A DNA stretch of 64,000 nucleotides. Origin: Antilocapra americana. Taxonomy: Eukaryota; Chordata; Mammalia; Artiodactyla; Antilocapridae. The notes below the pieces were generated by a model. The model searched no databases, had not been told where the DNA came from, and worked only from the letters and a program-made list of their open reading frames with translations. The stretch is from NCBI GenBank assembly GCA_007570785.1, contig ML662465.1, positions 7,483,898-7,547,897 of the forward strand, given 5' to 3'. This document shows, in pieces, positions 48,299-58,800 of this stretch; positions within the stretch are counted from its first letter, which is position 1, and the number at the start of each line of letters is the position of its first letter. The position numbers and the translations under genes were made by a program.

Positions 48299-48770
48299 TA
48301 CAAACCCTTGTGTCGAGGGCTGACTTTCAATAGACTGCAGTGAGGGAGCTGCCCTGCTACGTAATAAACCCCAAACCAGAAGCAGGTCATCCAGGGAATG
48401 GTTTAGCACCAGGTTCCCCAAGAAGGTGTGGTGGGGCGAGGGGGCGGCCGCCTTTCAGGCCATGCCCTGTGTCCCAGGACTAAGGGTTGTCTGCACTGGC
48501 CCCCACCCCTGATGCACAGCGGGGTGCACCACACCAAGCCCCAGGATGCTGGTGTTAGCCCGCTGGCAGGGACGGTGGGGGACCTGCTCTCCGAGGGCAG
48601 CTGATGCTTCCATGGTGCTGCCGTATCATCGTGCTGCCGTATCCTTCCGCCTGAGCAAGATTCTGACTTAGAGGCATTCAGTCGTAATCCCACAGATGGT
48701 AACCTCGCCCCACTGACTCCTCAACCAAGCACACACACCAGACCGTTTTTGCTCCGTGGTTATTGCTTAG
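48299..48770 (-). pseudogene. 28S rRNA retropseudogene (3' end of large subunit rRNA)
   Basis: The + strand matches the reverse complement of the last several hundred bases of mammalian 28S rRNA. Matches run from the mature 3' end (caaacccttgtgtcgagggc, tgactttcaatagac) through aaccagaagcaggtcatcc, ggcgagggggcggccgcctt and gattctgacttagaggcatt to aatcccacagatggtaacc. Similarity fades near 48740-48770. The G+C-rich expansion segment is shortened and many CpG sites are lost, and a 16-bp unit with gtgctgccgtatc is duplicated at 48615-48646. The match starts at the mature 3' terminus beside T-rich sequence, as expected of a reverse-transcribed rRNA with an A-rich tail. It is not a functional rRNA gene. 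Confidence 0.9.
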
Positions 48771-49064
48771 TTATAGGGACAACCCGGACTCTGAAAGACG
48801 AGGAAACTGGAAGAATTTCATCTAAGAATTGATTGATCCCCTTAGTTTTAGTGTTACTCTCTAGAGTCAGTAGTCAGTTGGCCATATGGGTGACCAAGTA
48901 AAATACAGTGTGGGTCAAGGATGATGACTACTTGAGTCAATACCTTAGTATGATAGGATGCAGTCCTCATTCATCCAGATACCAGGCCAATGACTTTCCT
49001 CCTCTGCCACTCATTTGCCCCTAAGGTCATTGGAGCTCTTGGTGATTAGTTATCTTCACTAGCC

Positions 49065-49378
49065 TTTGGGCTTTCCTAGTAGCTCAGTTGGTAAAGAATC
49101 TGCCTGCAATGCAGAAGACCCCGGTTCAATTCCTGGGTCGGGAAGATCCCCTGGAGAAGGGATAGACTACCCACTCCAGTATTCGTGGGCTTCCCTGATG
49201 GCTCGGCTGGTAAAGAATCCACCTGCAATGCAGGAGACCTGGGTTTGATCCCTGGGTTGGGAAGATCCCCTGGAGAAGGGAAAGGCTACCCACTCCAGTA
49301 TTTTGGCCTGGAGAATTCCATGAACTGTATTGTCCATGGGGTCGCAAAGACTCAGACACAACTGAGTGACTTTCAGTA
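49065..49378 (+). mobile_element. Bov-tA SINE with two tRNA heads
   Basis: Sense: two tRNA-Glu-derived units (gggctttcctagtagctcag at 49068, gggcttccctgatggctcgg at 49188) followed by the Bov-A body ending gacacaactgagtgactttc. Same two-head structure as 9886-10202, opposite orientation. Confidence 0.9.
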
Positions 49379-50330
49379 GCCTTTACCATTGGCCATTATA
49401 ATAGAAGAGGGTAACAGCACTTATAGTTCAGTGATGCTCAGGATTAATTACATTGGGCAATACTGTAACATACCTTCCCATTCATTACTTTTTTATTTTT
49501 TTGCCTATTCACCTAGTGGTATGAGAAGCCCAGAATGACAGTTCAGCTTCCAGTTCAGGGGACCCATTGTTGTGTCCTCTAGGGCAACCTTTCCTCCTTA
49601 AGTACTAAAAGTCTTGAAACTAGCAGAGCTCATAGTTGCAAGAATAGAAATAGAACTTTTACAAGTAGGTCTTTGGGTGTAATAGAGGTCTGTGGTATAA
49701 TCCCTCAGAGGGTAGTTTTGCTCTTAACTGCTCAGCCAAGTATATACACCAATAACGTGTTTGAGCCTTAAATTCCTCTTAATATAAATGTTTAGTGGTG
49801 ACACATTCAGGAATCCATTTCTTGGGTTTAAGCATTCTCATGTCCGTCTGGCTAGGATTCCATAAGTCTTCGGACATGACAAGCTGTCTCTACTAGCAGT
49901 TTCTTTGGCACTCTCAGGTCCCTCTGGACTTGGTGAGTCCTCATAACAGAGACCAGGGACAAAGACAGGTGATCTTGGACTCTTTTAGGCTGCCCTTCAG
50001 CTGCCTTTTCTCTGGTAGGCCTGAACCTCATAGTCTATAAAAAGAATTTTGTTTTTAAAACAAAGAAGAAACCTTTAAATTGTATTACCCTTTGACCCAG
50101 AAATTCTACTTTTACAAAGAATACTATTATAAGTCTCTGCCAACTTTGATATAGATGGATGTCCCTAGTAATGTTATTTACAGTAACAACAATCTAGAAA
50201 TAATATGTTTCAGCAAGAGGAATACTTAGATAAAATGGAACACCTTGCAGTCATTAAAAAGGATATTTTAGGTAGGTCTCTATTGAATAGGAAAGATGTT
50301 TCCTTTATGCTAAGAGAAAAAAAGCAAATT

Positions 50331-50343
50331 ACACACACACACA

Positions 50344-50419
<76 letters not shown>
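50331..50419 (+). repeat. Compound (AC)n(GT)n(TA)n microsatellite
   Basis: AC run (50331-50343), short spacer catgtat, long GT run (to about 50378), then TA run (50382-50419). The AC and GT runs are mutually complementary. Confidence 0.97.
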
Positions 50420-50422
<3 letters not shown>

Positions 50423-50669
50423 TGATCCCATTAAAAATAATTTGTGTTTACATATAGAAAAATCTAGAAAGGTATATATCAGTGTTACCTTTAGGTGGTG
50501 AGATAATGAGTGACTTTATTTTTTCTCATCTTTACAATTCTTCTCTCATGAATGTATATTATCTGACTTTTTAAAGGAGGAAAAGTAAAAGGGAACTTGG
50601 AGTCAGTGCACTTGGGGAAGAATGAGGTCAATGGAGAGCCAGGCTGAGTCTTCTCCTTTGCTCTTGCAG

Positions 50670-50874
50670 ATTAACGGAAGTGGTTCGCAGAAGCCTCATC
50701 CATCTTGGCCGAGCAATTAAAGGGCAGGTTCTGATGTCCTCAGAGCTGGAGGATGTCTTCAGTAGCATGCTTGTGGGTAAAGTGCCAGCCATGTGGATGG
50801 CAAAGTCCTACCCATCACTGAAGCCCCTGGGAGGCTATGTGGCTGACCTACTAGCCCGCCTGGCCTTCTTCCAG
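50670..50874 (+). CDS. DNAH3: DNAH3 window exon 13: C-terminal domain
   Basis: Exon of 205 nt; AG at 50668-50669, GTACCT at 50875. The first A completes arginine. Residues 1543-1611: LTEVVRRSLIHLGRAIKGQV, LMSSELEDVFSSMLVGKVPA, MWMAKSYPSLKPLGGYVADL, all characteristic of the dynein C-terminal domain. Ends in phase 0. Confidence 0.96.
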
Positions 50875-51870
50875 GTACCTCGGAGTCAGGGTTACTGGGC
50901 ACCTGGGATTCTCATTCAGGTGGAGAGGATATTCTGAAATGACAAGTTAGAGGTGGAAAGCAATAGGGTAGCCACAGAGCATCCTGGATTGAGCACCTAC
51001 TGGAAACTCTTACTAGGGTTGAGGACAGGAGGGAGACTTTCAAAGTCCTTGAAAAGATTATAGCCTATAAAGGCAGGAATAGGAACAAGAATAAATGCCA
51101 CAAACCAGTGTTTCATGGGCTACATACAGCTCATGAGCTAATAGACTTGGTTTGGCTACTTGGTAATTTAAGAATCTGAGGGCTTCCCTGGTGGCTCAGT
51201 GGTAAAGAATCTGCCAGTCAATGGAGACAGTGGTTTGATCCCTGATCCAAAAAGATCCCACATGCAGTTGGAGCAACTAAACCCATGCACCACAACTATT
51301 GAGCCTGTGCTGTGCTCTGGAGCCTGGGAGTCACAACTGTTGACCCCATGTGCCACAACTACTGAAGCCCGAGCACCCCAGAGCCTGTGCTCCACAACTA
51401 GAGAGTAACACCTGCTTGCTGCAACTAGAGGAAAGTTTGGGCATCAATGAAAATAAACACAATTTTTAAAATATTTAAAAAAATAAAAATTTGAGCTAGC
51501 ATATAAATACTGGATTATTACATATCAAAATACAGATGTTTGTCCTGCAAAAAAAGAAAGACCTGAATCAATGGACCTGCATACATGCATGACAACTACT
51601 GCCGGAGTTGAGTAGCTGTTGCTTAGTTTAGACAAGACATATATTCTCTACTGCTATAGTCCCTACCCCTCTCTACTGTATCCCTGACTCCAGCTTGCAC
51701 CACTGCTTTTTACTTCAAAATGGGAAAATATAAGATAAACTACAAAGTATGCCTGTTTCCAGAAAAATGAGAAAAAAGCCAGTTTCTTTATGGGACTCAT
51801 TTTTATTATTGCTTTTGAACTATCTTTGATGTATTATTGATTTTGCGTTTTTATTTCTGTGGTTCTCCAG
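50875..51870 (+). other. DNAH3 intron with tRNA SINE
   Basis: Intron of 1.0 kb. The SINE at 51180-51480 takes up about a third. Nothing else recognised. Confidence 0.7.
51180..51480 (+). repeat. tRNA-Glu SINE, long Bov-tA/CHR variant
   Basis: Sense head gggcttccctggtggctcag, then a long body (agatcccacatgcagttgg, ctgcaactagaggaaag) and an A-rich tail. Confidence 0.85.
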
Positions 51871-52008
51871 GAATGGATTGACAATGGACCTCCTGTGGTC
51901 TTTTGGATCTCTGGATTCTACTTTACACAGTCTTTTTTGACAGGTGTCTCTCAGAATTATGCTCGGAAATACACCATCCCCATTGACTGCATTGGATTTG
52001 AGTTTGAG
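51871..52008 (+). CDS. DNAH3: DNAH3 window exon 14: C-terminal domain
   Basis: Exon of 138 nt (46 codons, phase 0 both ends); AG at 51869-51870, GTAGGG at 52009. Residues 1612-1657: [20 protein letters not shown] and [19 protein letters not shown], the [14 protein letters not shown] motif common to dynein heavy chains. Confidence 0.97.
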
Positions 52009-52534
52009 GTAGGGGCAATTTAGGGTACAACAGCTCAAAGGGGCAACCAGAGTAAGCAGTGGTGTCCATTTCCTTGAGTCCAAACACTTAGATGTGTTAA
52101 GGTTCAAATACTTCTGAGACAATACAAATGAAGTATTTAGCATGACTTAGAGTAGCTCCAAAATTATCCCCAACAGAATCCGAGGATTCCCAATGCTTTG
52201 ACTCATTTTTATAAAAATGGAATTTTTCCAGAGGAAAACTCTGCTACAGTTGTACCAAGAACAATGAGAGCACATTCCATACTATCTGTTCAACACAGTG
52301 GACTTTTCATTTGGAAAGATGTTAAAGGTCTTGTGTAGGGCTTTACTTAAGTTCAAAGGATGTCAATAGTCGAGTATCACCCAATCCATATTTGGAGAGA
52401 AAGGAGTAAGACAGACTTTAATAGAGCATTGTAGAATTTTAAATTTTATGGAAAGATCCTATGAGATCATCTCATCCAGATGTTACAAACTAATTGCCTT
52501 AGATATTAATTTAGTTTGTAAATGAACTTGATTG

Positions 52535-55500
52535 GCCTTTGTTGTTGTTGTTCAGTCACTCAGTTGTGTCTGACTCTTAGGGACCCCATGGATGCACACC
52601 AGGATTCCCTGTCCTTCACCACCTCCCTGAGCTTGCTCAAACTCATGTCCATTAAGTCGGTGATGCCATCCAACCATGTCATCCTCTGTCGTCCCCTTCT
52701 CCTCTCACCTTCAATCTTTCCCAGCATCAGGGTCTTTTCTAATGAGTTCACTCTTTGTGTCAGGTGGCCAAAGTACTGGAGCTTCAGCTTCAGCATCAGT
52801 CCTTCCAGTGAATATTCAGGGTTAATTTCCTTTTGATCTCCTTGCAGTCTAAGGGACTCTCAACAGTCTTTTCCAACACCACAGTTCAAAAGCATCAATT
52901 CTTTGGCGCTCAGCCATCTTTATGGCCTAACTCTCACATCCATACATGACTACTGGAAAAACCATAGCTTTGACTATATGGATCTTTGTTGGAAAGGTAA
53001 TGTTTCTGCTTTTTAATATGTGGTTTAGGTTTGTCAAAGCTTCCTTCCAAGGAGCAAGCGTCTTTTAATTTCATGGCTGCAGTCACCATCTGCAGTGATT
53101 TTGGAGCCCAAGAAAATAAAGTCTGTCAGTTTCCACTGTTTTTCCCATCTATTTGCCATGAAGTGATGGGACCGAATGGTATGATCTTATTTTTTTGAAT
53201 ACTGAATTTTAAACAGCTTTTTCACTCTCCTCTTTCACCTTCATCAAGAGGCTCTTCAGTTCCTCTTTGCTTTCTGCTATAAGGGTGGTATCATCTGCTT
53301 ATCTGAGGTTATTGATATTTCTCCTGGCAATCTTGATTCCAGCTTGTGCTTCATCCACCCCGGCATTTTCCATGATGTACTCTGCATATATGTTAAATAA
53401 GCATGATGACAAAATACAGTCTTGACATACTCCTTTCCCAGTTTTGAACCAGTCTGTTGTTCCATGTCCAGTTCCTTCTTGACCTGCATAGGTAACTCAG
53501 GAGCCAGGTAAGGGGGTCTGGCATTATCATCTCTTTATGAGTTTCCCACAGTTTGTTGTGATCCACATAAAGGCTTTAGAATAGTCAGTGAAGCAGATGT
53601 TTTTCTGAAACTCTCTTGCTTTTTTGATGATCCAGTAGATGCTGGCTATTTGGTCGCTGGTTCCTCTGGTATTTCTAAACCCAGCTTGAACATCTGTAAG
53701 TTCTTAGTTCACATACTGTTGAAGCCTACCCTGGAGAATTTTGAGCATTACTTTGCTAGCATGTGAAAAGAGTGAAATTGTGCAGTAGTTTGAACATCTT
53801 TTGCACTGTACTTCTTTGGGATTGGAATGAAATTTGAACTTTTCCAATCCTGTAGCCATGGCTGAGTTACCCAAACTTCCTGGCATATTGAGTACAGCAC
53901 TGTAACATCATCATCTTTCAGGATTCGAAGCAGCTCAGCTGGAATTCCATCACCTCCTCTAGCTTGGTTCATAATGATGCTTCCTAAGGTCCATTTGACT
54001 TCACACTCCAGGATGTCTGGTTCTAGGTGAGTAATCACACCATCATGGCTATCTGGGTCATGAAGATCTTTTTTGTACAGTTCTTCTGTGTCTTCTTGCT
54101 ACCACTTCTTAATATCTTCTTCTTGAGTTAGGTCCATACTGTTTCTGTCCTTTATTGTGCCCATCTTTGCATGAACTGTTCCCTTGGTATCTCTAATTTT
54201 CTTGAAGAGATCTCTAGTCTTTCTCATTCTATTGTTTTCCTCTATTTCAGTCTTTCTCATTCTGTTGTTTTCTTCTATTTCTTTGCATTGATCACCGAGG
54301 AAGGCTTTTTTTTTTTATCTCTCCTTGCTATTCTTTGGAACTCTGCATTCAGATGGGTATATCTTTACCTATTCTTTGGAACTCTGCATTCAGATAGGTA
54401 TATCTTTACTTTTCTCCTTTGTGTTTTGCTTCTCTTCTTTTCTCTGCTATCCATAAGGCCTCCTCAGACAACCATTTTGCCTTTTTGCATTTCTTCTTCT
54501 TGGGGATAGCTTTGATCACCACCTCCTCTACAGTGTTACAAACCTCTGTCCATAGTTCTTCAGGCACTCTATCAGATCTAATCCCTTGAATCTATTTGTC
54601 ATTTCCACTGTATATTCATAAGGGATTTGATTTCGGTCATACTTGAATGGCCTTGTGGTTTTCCCTAATTTCTTCAATTTAAACCTGAATTTTGAAATAA
54701 GTTCATGATCTGAGCCACAGTCAGATCCTGGTCTTGTTTTTGCTGACTGTATAGAGCCTCTCCATCTTTGGCTGCAAAGAATATAACCAATCTGATTTCA
54801 GTATTGACCATCTGGTCCATGTATAGAGTCTTCTCTTGTGTTGTTGAAAAAGGGTGTTTCCTATGACCAGTGAATTCTCTTGGCAAAACTGTTAGCCTTG
54901 CCCTGCTTTATTCTGTACTCCAAGGCCAAACTTGCCTGTTCCTCCAGGTAGCTCTTGACTTCCTACTTTTGCATTCCAGTCCTGTATGATGAAAAGCACT
55001 TCTTTTTTTGGTTTCAGTTCTAGAAGGTTTTGTAAGCCTTGATAGAACCATTCAACCTCAGCTTCTTTGGCATTAGTGGTTGGTGCATAGACTTGCATTA
55101 CTGTAATACTGAATGGTTTGCCTTGGAAACGAACAGAAATCATTCTTTCATTCTTGGGACTGCACCCAAGCACTGCATTTTGGACTCTTTCATTGACTAT
55201 GAGGTCTCCTCTATTTCTTCTGAGGAATTCTTGCCACAGTAGTAGATATAATGGTCATTTGAATTAAATATGCCCATTCTAGGCCATTTTAGTTTAGTGA
55301 TTCCTAAAATGTCAGTGTTCACTCTTGCCATCTCCTGTTTGACCACTTCCAATTTACCTTGATTCATGGACCTAACATTCCAGGTTCCTATGCAATACTG
55401 TTCTTTACAGCATCAGACTTTACTTTGAACTCCAGAGACATGCACAACTGGGCATTTTTTCCACTTTGGCTCAAACTCTTTACTCCTTATGAAGCTATTT

Positions 55501-55578
55501 CTCTGAGCTTCTTCAGCAGCATATTGGGCACCTACCGACCTGGGGATCTCATCTTTCAGTGTCATGTCTTTTCATATG
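52535..55578 (-). mobile_element. BovB LINE, near full length, antisense (3' to 5' region)
   Basis: Reading the + strand gives the BovB 3' end at 52535, the reverse-transcriptase region (53200-54100), the endonuclease region (about 54700-55260) and the 5' leader (55270-55578). Stops and frame breaks occur throughout. The complementary translation of 54892-55173 retains endonuclease-like sequence (ISVRFQGKPFSITVMQVYAP). Duplicated phrases at about 54190-54270 and 54330-54400 show small internal duplications. Confidence 0.9.
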
Positions 55579-55619
55579 TTCCTGGTGTGGCTGCGAGCCA
55601 TGTGTTCCTCCGGGATTCA

Positions 55620-56190
55620 TGACATCCAGAGAAGATTTCAATCCGGGGCCAGAGACAAGTCTTGACTACTTGGAGCTTTTTGTGTAGCAAAGTTTTATTA
55701 AAGTATAATAGGGAGATAGGGAAAGCTTCTGACACAGACATCAGAAGGGGGCTGAAAGAGAGCCCACTTGCTAGTTTTTAGCGAGGCATTTTATGTGTTA
55801 GTAAGTTTCTAATCAGAAGAGAGACACCTCAAGGCTGAGGGAGTTTCACCAGTCCCCTCTCCCACAATATGCATTTTGAGATAGAATGGCACAAGGTGTG
55901 TCATCCCCCAGCCGTAAAGTAATTGACATGAATACTGGTTTGTTGAGTCATTATCAGCCCAAGCTTTGGGAAAAAAAAGAAAAGGTTAGTCTTAGGTGGA
56001 ACCAATTTGAAGAAAGGCAAATTCCAAAGCAAAGACATAGTTTCATTAACATAGCTTAAGAAAAATATTTCCATAATAAAGAAGCACTGGTTAGCTCAAG
56101 GTCTGAGAAAAGTTAAGTTCAGGCAGAACCAGGTGTTGTCAACAGAGAAGGGAAAAAAGTCTGCCACTTGTGGTTTATTTTCTCCTACAG
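55620..56190 (-). mobile_element. Probable solo LTR of an endogenous retrovirus
   Basis: About 570 bp interrupting the BovB leader. Read on the - strand it would run from TG (complement of ...ctcctaca at 56188) to CA (complement of tgacatccag at 55621). It has an AATAAA signal at 55694-55699 (complement) placed near the 3' side, as in a retroviral R region. No gag, pol or env sequence is present. Boundaries are uncertain and I could not find a matching target duplication. The subfamily is not named. Confidence 0.6.
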
Positions 56191-56204
56191 CCTGGGGACC
56201 GAGG

Positions 56205-57310
56205 CTGCTAACACCCTCAGGTTCTCAAGGCAAGAATACTGGAGTGGTTTACCATTCCCTTCTCCAGTGGACCATGTTTTGTCAGAACTCTCCACCGTGA
56301 CCCATCCATCTTGGGTGGCTCTACACAGCATGGCTCATAGTTTGATTGAGTTGGACAAGGCTGTGATCCATGTGATCAGTTTGGCTAGTTTTCTGAGATT
56401 GTGGTTTTCATTCTGTCTACCCTCTGATGAAAGAGGATAAAAGGCTTGTGCAAGCTTCCTAATGGGAGGGGCTGGCTGTGGGGAAAACTGGGTCTTTCTT
56501 TGGTAGGCGGGGCCATGCTCAGTAAACCTTTAATCCAATCTTCTGCGGATTCGAGGAGGGGGGACACACTGTGTTCCCTCCCTGTGGGTTGGCCTGAGGC
56601 CACACTGTGGTAGGGGTAATGGCAGCAATGGTGACCTCCTTCAGAAGGACTTATGCCAGCACACCACATCTCCCAGGACTGTTGTAGTCAGTGCCCCTGA
56701 CCTCATGGCAGGCCACTGTCAACTCACGCCTCGGCCAGAGACTCCTGGACACTCACAGGCATGTTCGGCTCAGTCTCTTGTCGGGTCACTGCTCCTTTCT
56801 CCTGGGTCCTGGTGCACACAAGGTTTTGTTTGTGCCCTCCAAGTGTCTGTTTCCCCAGTCCTGTGGAAGTTCTGTAATCAAACCCCACTGGCCTTCAAAG
56901 TCGAAACCCTGGGGGTTCTCAGTCCTTTTGCTGGATCCCCAGGTTGGGAAATCTGTTGTGGGCCCTAGAACTTTTACAACAGTGTGAGAACTTCTTTGGT
57001 ATATCTGTTCTCCAGTTTGTGGGTCGTCTGTTCGATGGCTCTATAGCGGAGCTAATGGCGACCCCCTCCAAAACGACTTATGCCACATACCATTCCTCCC
57101 AGGTCACTACTGACCTGTGCCTCCACAGAACACTCAAACACTCAAAGGCAGGTCTGGCTCAGTCTCTTGTGGAGGTCACTGCTCCTTTCCCTTGGTCCTT
57201 GTGCGCACAAGGTTTTTTGTGCCCTCCAAGCATCTCTGGCAGGTCTGAGGTTTGATTCTAAATGTGATTTTGCCCCTTCTACCATCTTGTCAGGGCCTCT
57301 CCTTTGCCCT
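56205..57310 (-). mobile_element. BovB 5'-region continuation with internal duplication
   Basis: BovB leader sequence resumes (ggttctcaaggcaagaatac, catgttttgtcagaactctc) and continues into a longer block. In that block two segments about 390 bp apart are similar: gtcactgctcctttctcctg near 56787 and gtcactgctcctttcccttg near 57174, each followed by an acaaggttttttgtgccctcc-like run. The part beyond 56450 may be a separate family usually found with BovB. Confidence 0.65.
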
Positions 57311-57320
57311 TGGATGTGGT

Positions 57321-57346
57321 GTTTTGTTTTGTTTTGTTTTGTTTTG
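57321..57346 (+). repeat. (GTTTT)n simple repeat
   Basis: About five GTTTT units at the outer edge of the BovB-related block; read from the - strand it is an AAAAC repeat. Confidence 0.95.
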
Positions 57347-57924
57347 GTGGGATATTACATTCTCCTGTTGATGGTTGTTCAGCAGCTAGTTATGATTTTG
57401 GTGTTCTCGCAAGAGAAGATGAGCACACGTCCTTCTACTCTGCAATCTCAAAGAAGTTATCAGCTCTGAATCTAAACAATGGCATGCTGGGGCTGGCTCA
57501 TACTAACTCATCAGAGCCAGTTATAGGTGGTTGTTGAATAATGGATACACTGAAATTGATCATGGTGGGGCTCTTTACACCACAGAAATTGACAGAAACT
57601 ACAAATCAAAGTTTTACTTCTTCTACTAGAGAACTATTTTACCAGCATGCAGCTGAATCTAACCCCTCACTTGACAGATCCATATTCAGAAAGGGGAAAG
57701 ATTATACAAGGCCACTAAGCTAGGTAATAGTTACTGTGGCCTTCTGGTTCTTGCTGACTGGAAATCAGATATAGCCCACGTAGCATGTAGGAAAATTATC
57801 AGAGACGTCTCAGTGTCCTGGGAGACAGACAGTAAAGCCAGTTTTTACCTTTTCAGTCTCTTAACGCTGCCTCATTTAGGAAAATGGCAGGTAACAATGG
57901 AACTCACAGCTTCCTGTCTTTCAG

Positions 57925-58278
57925 GTAACCACACGAGAAACAGTCATGGAGAGTAGCCCAGAAGATGGGGCCTACATAAAAGGACTCTTCTTAGAAGGTG
58001 CCCGTTGGGACAGGAAAGAGATGCAGATCGGGGAGTCTTTGCCCAAAATCCTCTATGATCCATTGCCCATCATTTGGCTGAAACCTGGGGAAAGTGCAAT
58101 GTTTCAGCATCAGAACATTTATGTGTGTCCAGTCTACAAAACAAGTGCCCGGAGAGGTACCCTCTCCACAACAGGGCACTCCACCAACTATGTCCTATCC
58201 ATTGAACTCCCAACTGACAGGCCTCAGAAGCACTGGATAAACCGAGGAGTAGCCTCTCTGTGCCAGCTAGATAATTGA
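57925..58278 (+). CDS. DNAH3: DNAH3 terminal coding exon (window exon 15)
   Basis: Terminal coding segment of 354 nt including TGA at 58276-58278; acceptor AG at 57923-57924. Residues 1658-1774 contain EDGAYIKGLFLEGARWDRKE, the PKILYDPLPIIWLKP motif, the VCPVYKTSARRGTLSTTGHS motif and the terminus SLCQLDN. The extreme C-terminus fits DNAH3 better than DNAH7, DNAH12 or DNAH1 as I remember them. Confidence 0.97.
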   Translation, partial: VTTRETVMESSPEDGAYIKGLFLEGARWDRKEMQIGESLPKILYDPLPIIWLKPGESAMFQHQNIYVCPVYKTSARRGTLSTTGHSTNYVLSIELPTDRPQKHWINRGVASLCQLDN

Positions 58279-58345
58279 TGGCATGTGTCTCAACACAGAA
58301 AATAAAGAGTATCATTCTTGACTGAAATAAAGCTTTCCTTCCTTG
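58279..58345 (+). terminator. DNAH3: DNAH3 3' UTR with two polyadenylation signals
   Basis: AATAAA at 58301-58306 and again at 58326-58331. The first begins only 23 nt after the stop, so the 3' UTR is likely 45-75 nt. The exact cleavage site cannot be read from sequence. Confidence 0.8.
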
Positions 58346-58414
58346 AGAGTCACATGGTATGATGATGATCACCAGGGAAGCCTCAATGATGATGACAATT
58401 ATATTAATGGAGCA

Positions 58415-58590
58415 TTTGCTATGATCTAGGTATTTTATAGCAGTCCTATAGAGTAGCTTATTATCCTTACTTTATGGGTGCAGAAACCAAGATATAGAAA
58501 AAGTAAGATTCTCCAAGTCAGGTAGTTACTAAAATAGTGGAGCCTAGGTTTGAATATAGGCAATAGGATTCTTCAGTCTAGACCTTGAGT
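58415..58590 (-). repeat. MIR SINE
   Basis: Reversed MIR: ttactttatgggtgcagaaa, tctccaagtcaggtagttac, gtttgaatataggcaatagg. Confidence 0.65.
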
Positions 58591-58667
58591 CACATGGCTA
58601 AGCTCCCTGATTTTTTTCCCTATTATTTTGCCATAACTGTCACTGAATTTTAATTGCTTCTCTCCTA

Positions 58668-58800
58668 GTTTGTTAGATAGCATCACCAATTCAATGGACA
58701 TGACTTTGATCAAACTCTGGAGATAGTGAAGGACAGTGAAGCCTGGTGTGCTGCTGTCCATGGTGTTACAAAGAGTCAGACATGACTTAGTGACTGAATT
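58668..58800 (+). repeat. BovB LINE 3' end fragment
   Basis: Sense: gatagcatcaccaattcaat through aaagagtcagacatgactta to the gtgactgaat tail. Confidence 0.85.

Larger units (their letters stand above)
47485..50669 (+). other. DNAH3 intron with MIR, 28S pseudogene, SINE and microsatellite
   Basis: Intron of 3.2 kb. MIR at about 47725-47940, 28S rRNA pseudogene at 48299-48770, Bov-tA dimer at 49065-49378, AC/GT/TA microsatellite at 50331-50419. The microsatellite sits in what may be an old LINE fragment (about 50090-50570, low confidence). Nothing was recognised in 49380-50080. Confidence 0.7.
52009..57924 (+). other. Last DNAH3 intron, mostly one antisense BovB
   Basis: Intron of 5.9 kb. About 52535-57310 is BovB-related sequence split by an LTR. 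52009-52530 shows nothing recognisable. 57350-57924 shows nothing recognisable beyond the acceptor of the terminal exon. Confidence 0.75.
971..58331 (+). other. DNAH3: DNAH3 gene, 3' half (15 exons, axonemal dynein heavy chain)
   Basis: The exons join into one frame of 1,774 residues plus stop, with every intron GT-AG and all phases compatible. Dynein heavy chains are AAA+ ring ATPases that drive microtubule sliding in motile cilia and flagella. DNAH3 belongs to the single-headed inner-arm class. Order along the translated part (window residue numbers): AAA4 about 1-290, stalk coiled coil 1 about 300-450, microtubule-binding tip about 455-555, coiled coil 2 about 555-645, AAA5 about 700-930, AAA6 about 1150-1390, C-terminal domain to 1774. 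Human DNAH3 is about 4,116 residues, so the window would hold about 43 per cent of it; the N-terminal tail and AAA1-3 lie upstream. The choice of DNAH3 over DNAH7 or DNAH12 rests on recalled sequence similarity and on the convergent LYRM1 exon at 62167-62283. No frameshift or internal stop is visible, so the locus looks functional. Confidence 0.94.

Noticed and set aside
48403..48693. A 96-codon - strand frame in G+C-rich sequence
   Set aside because: It lies within the 28S rRNA pseudogene, so the frame is accidental.
49065..49378. tRNA gene candidates in Bov-tA and CHR SINE heads
   Set aside because: They are tRNA-Glu-derived retroposon heads lacking an intact cloverleaf.
56691..57469. Several + strand frames of about 90-130 codons after the LTR
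   Set aside because: They share the repeated BovB-linked block and are not conserved coding sequence; retroviral gag, pol and env motifs are absent.
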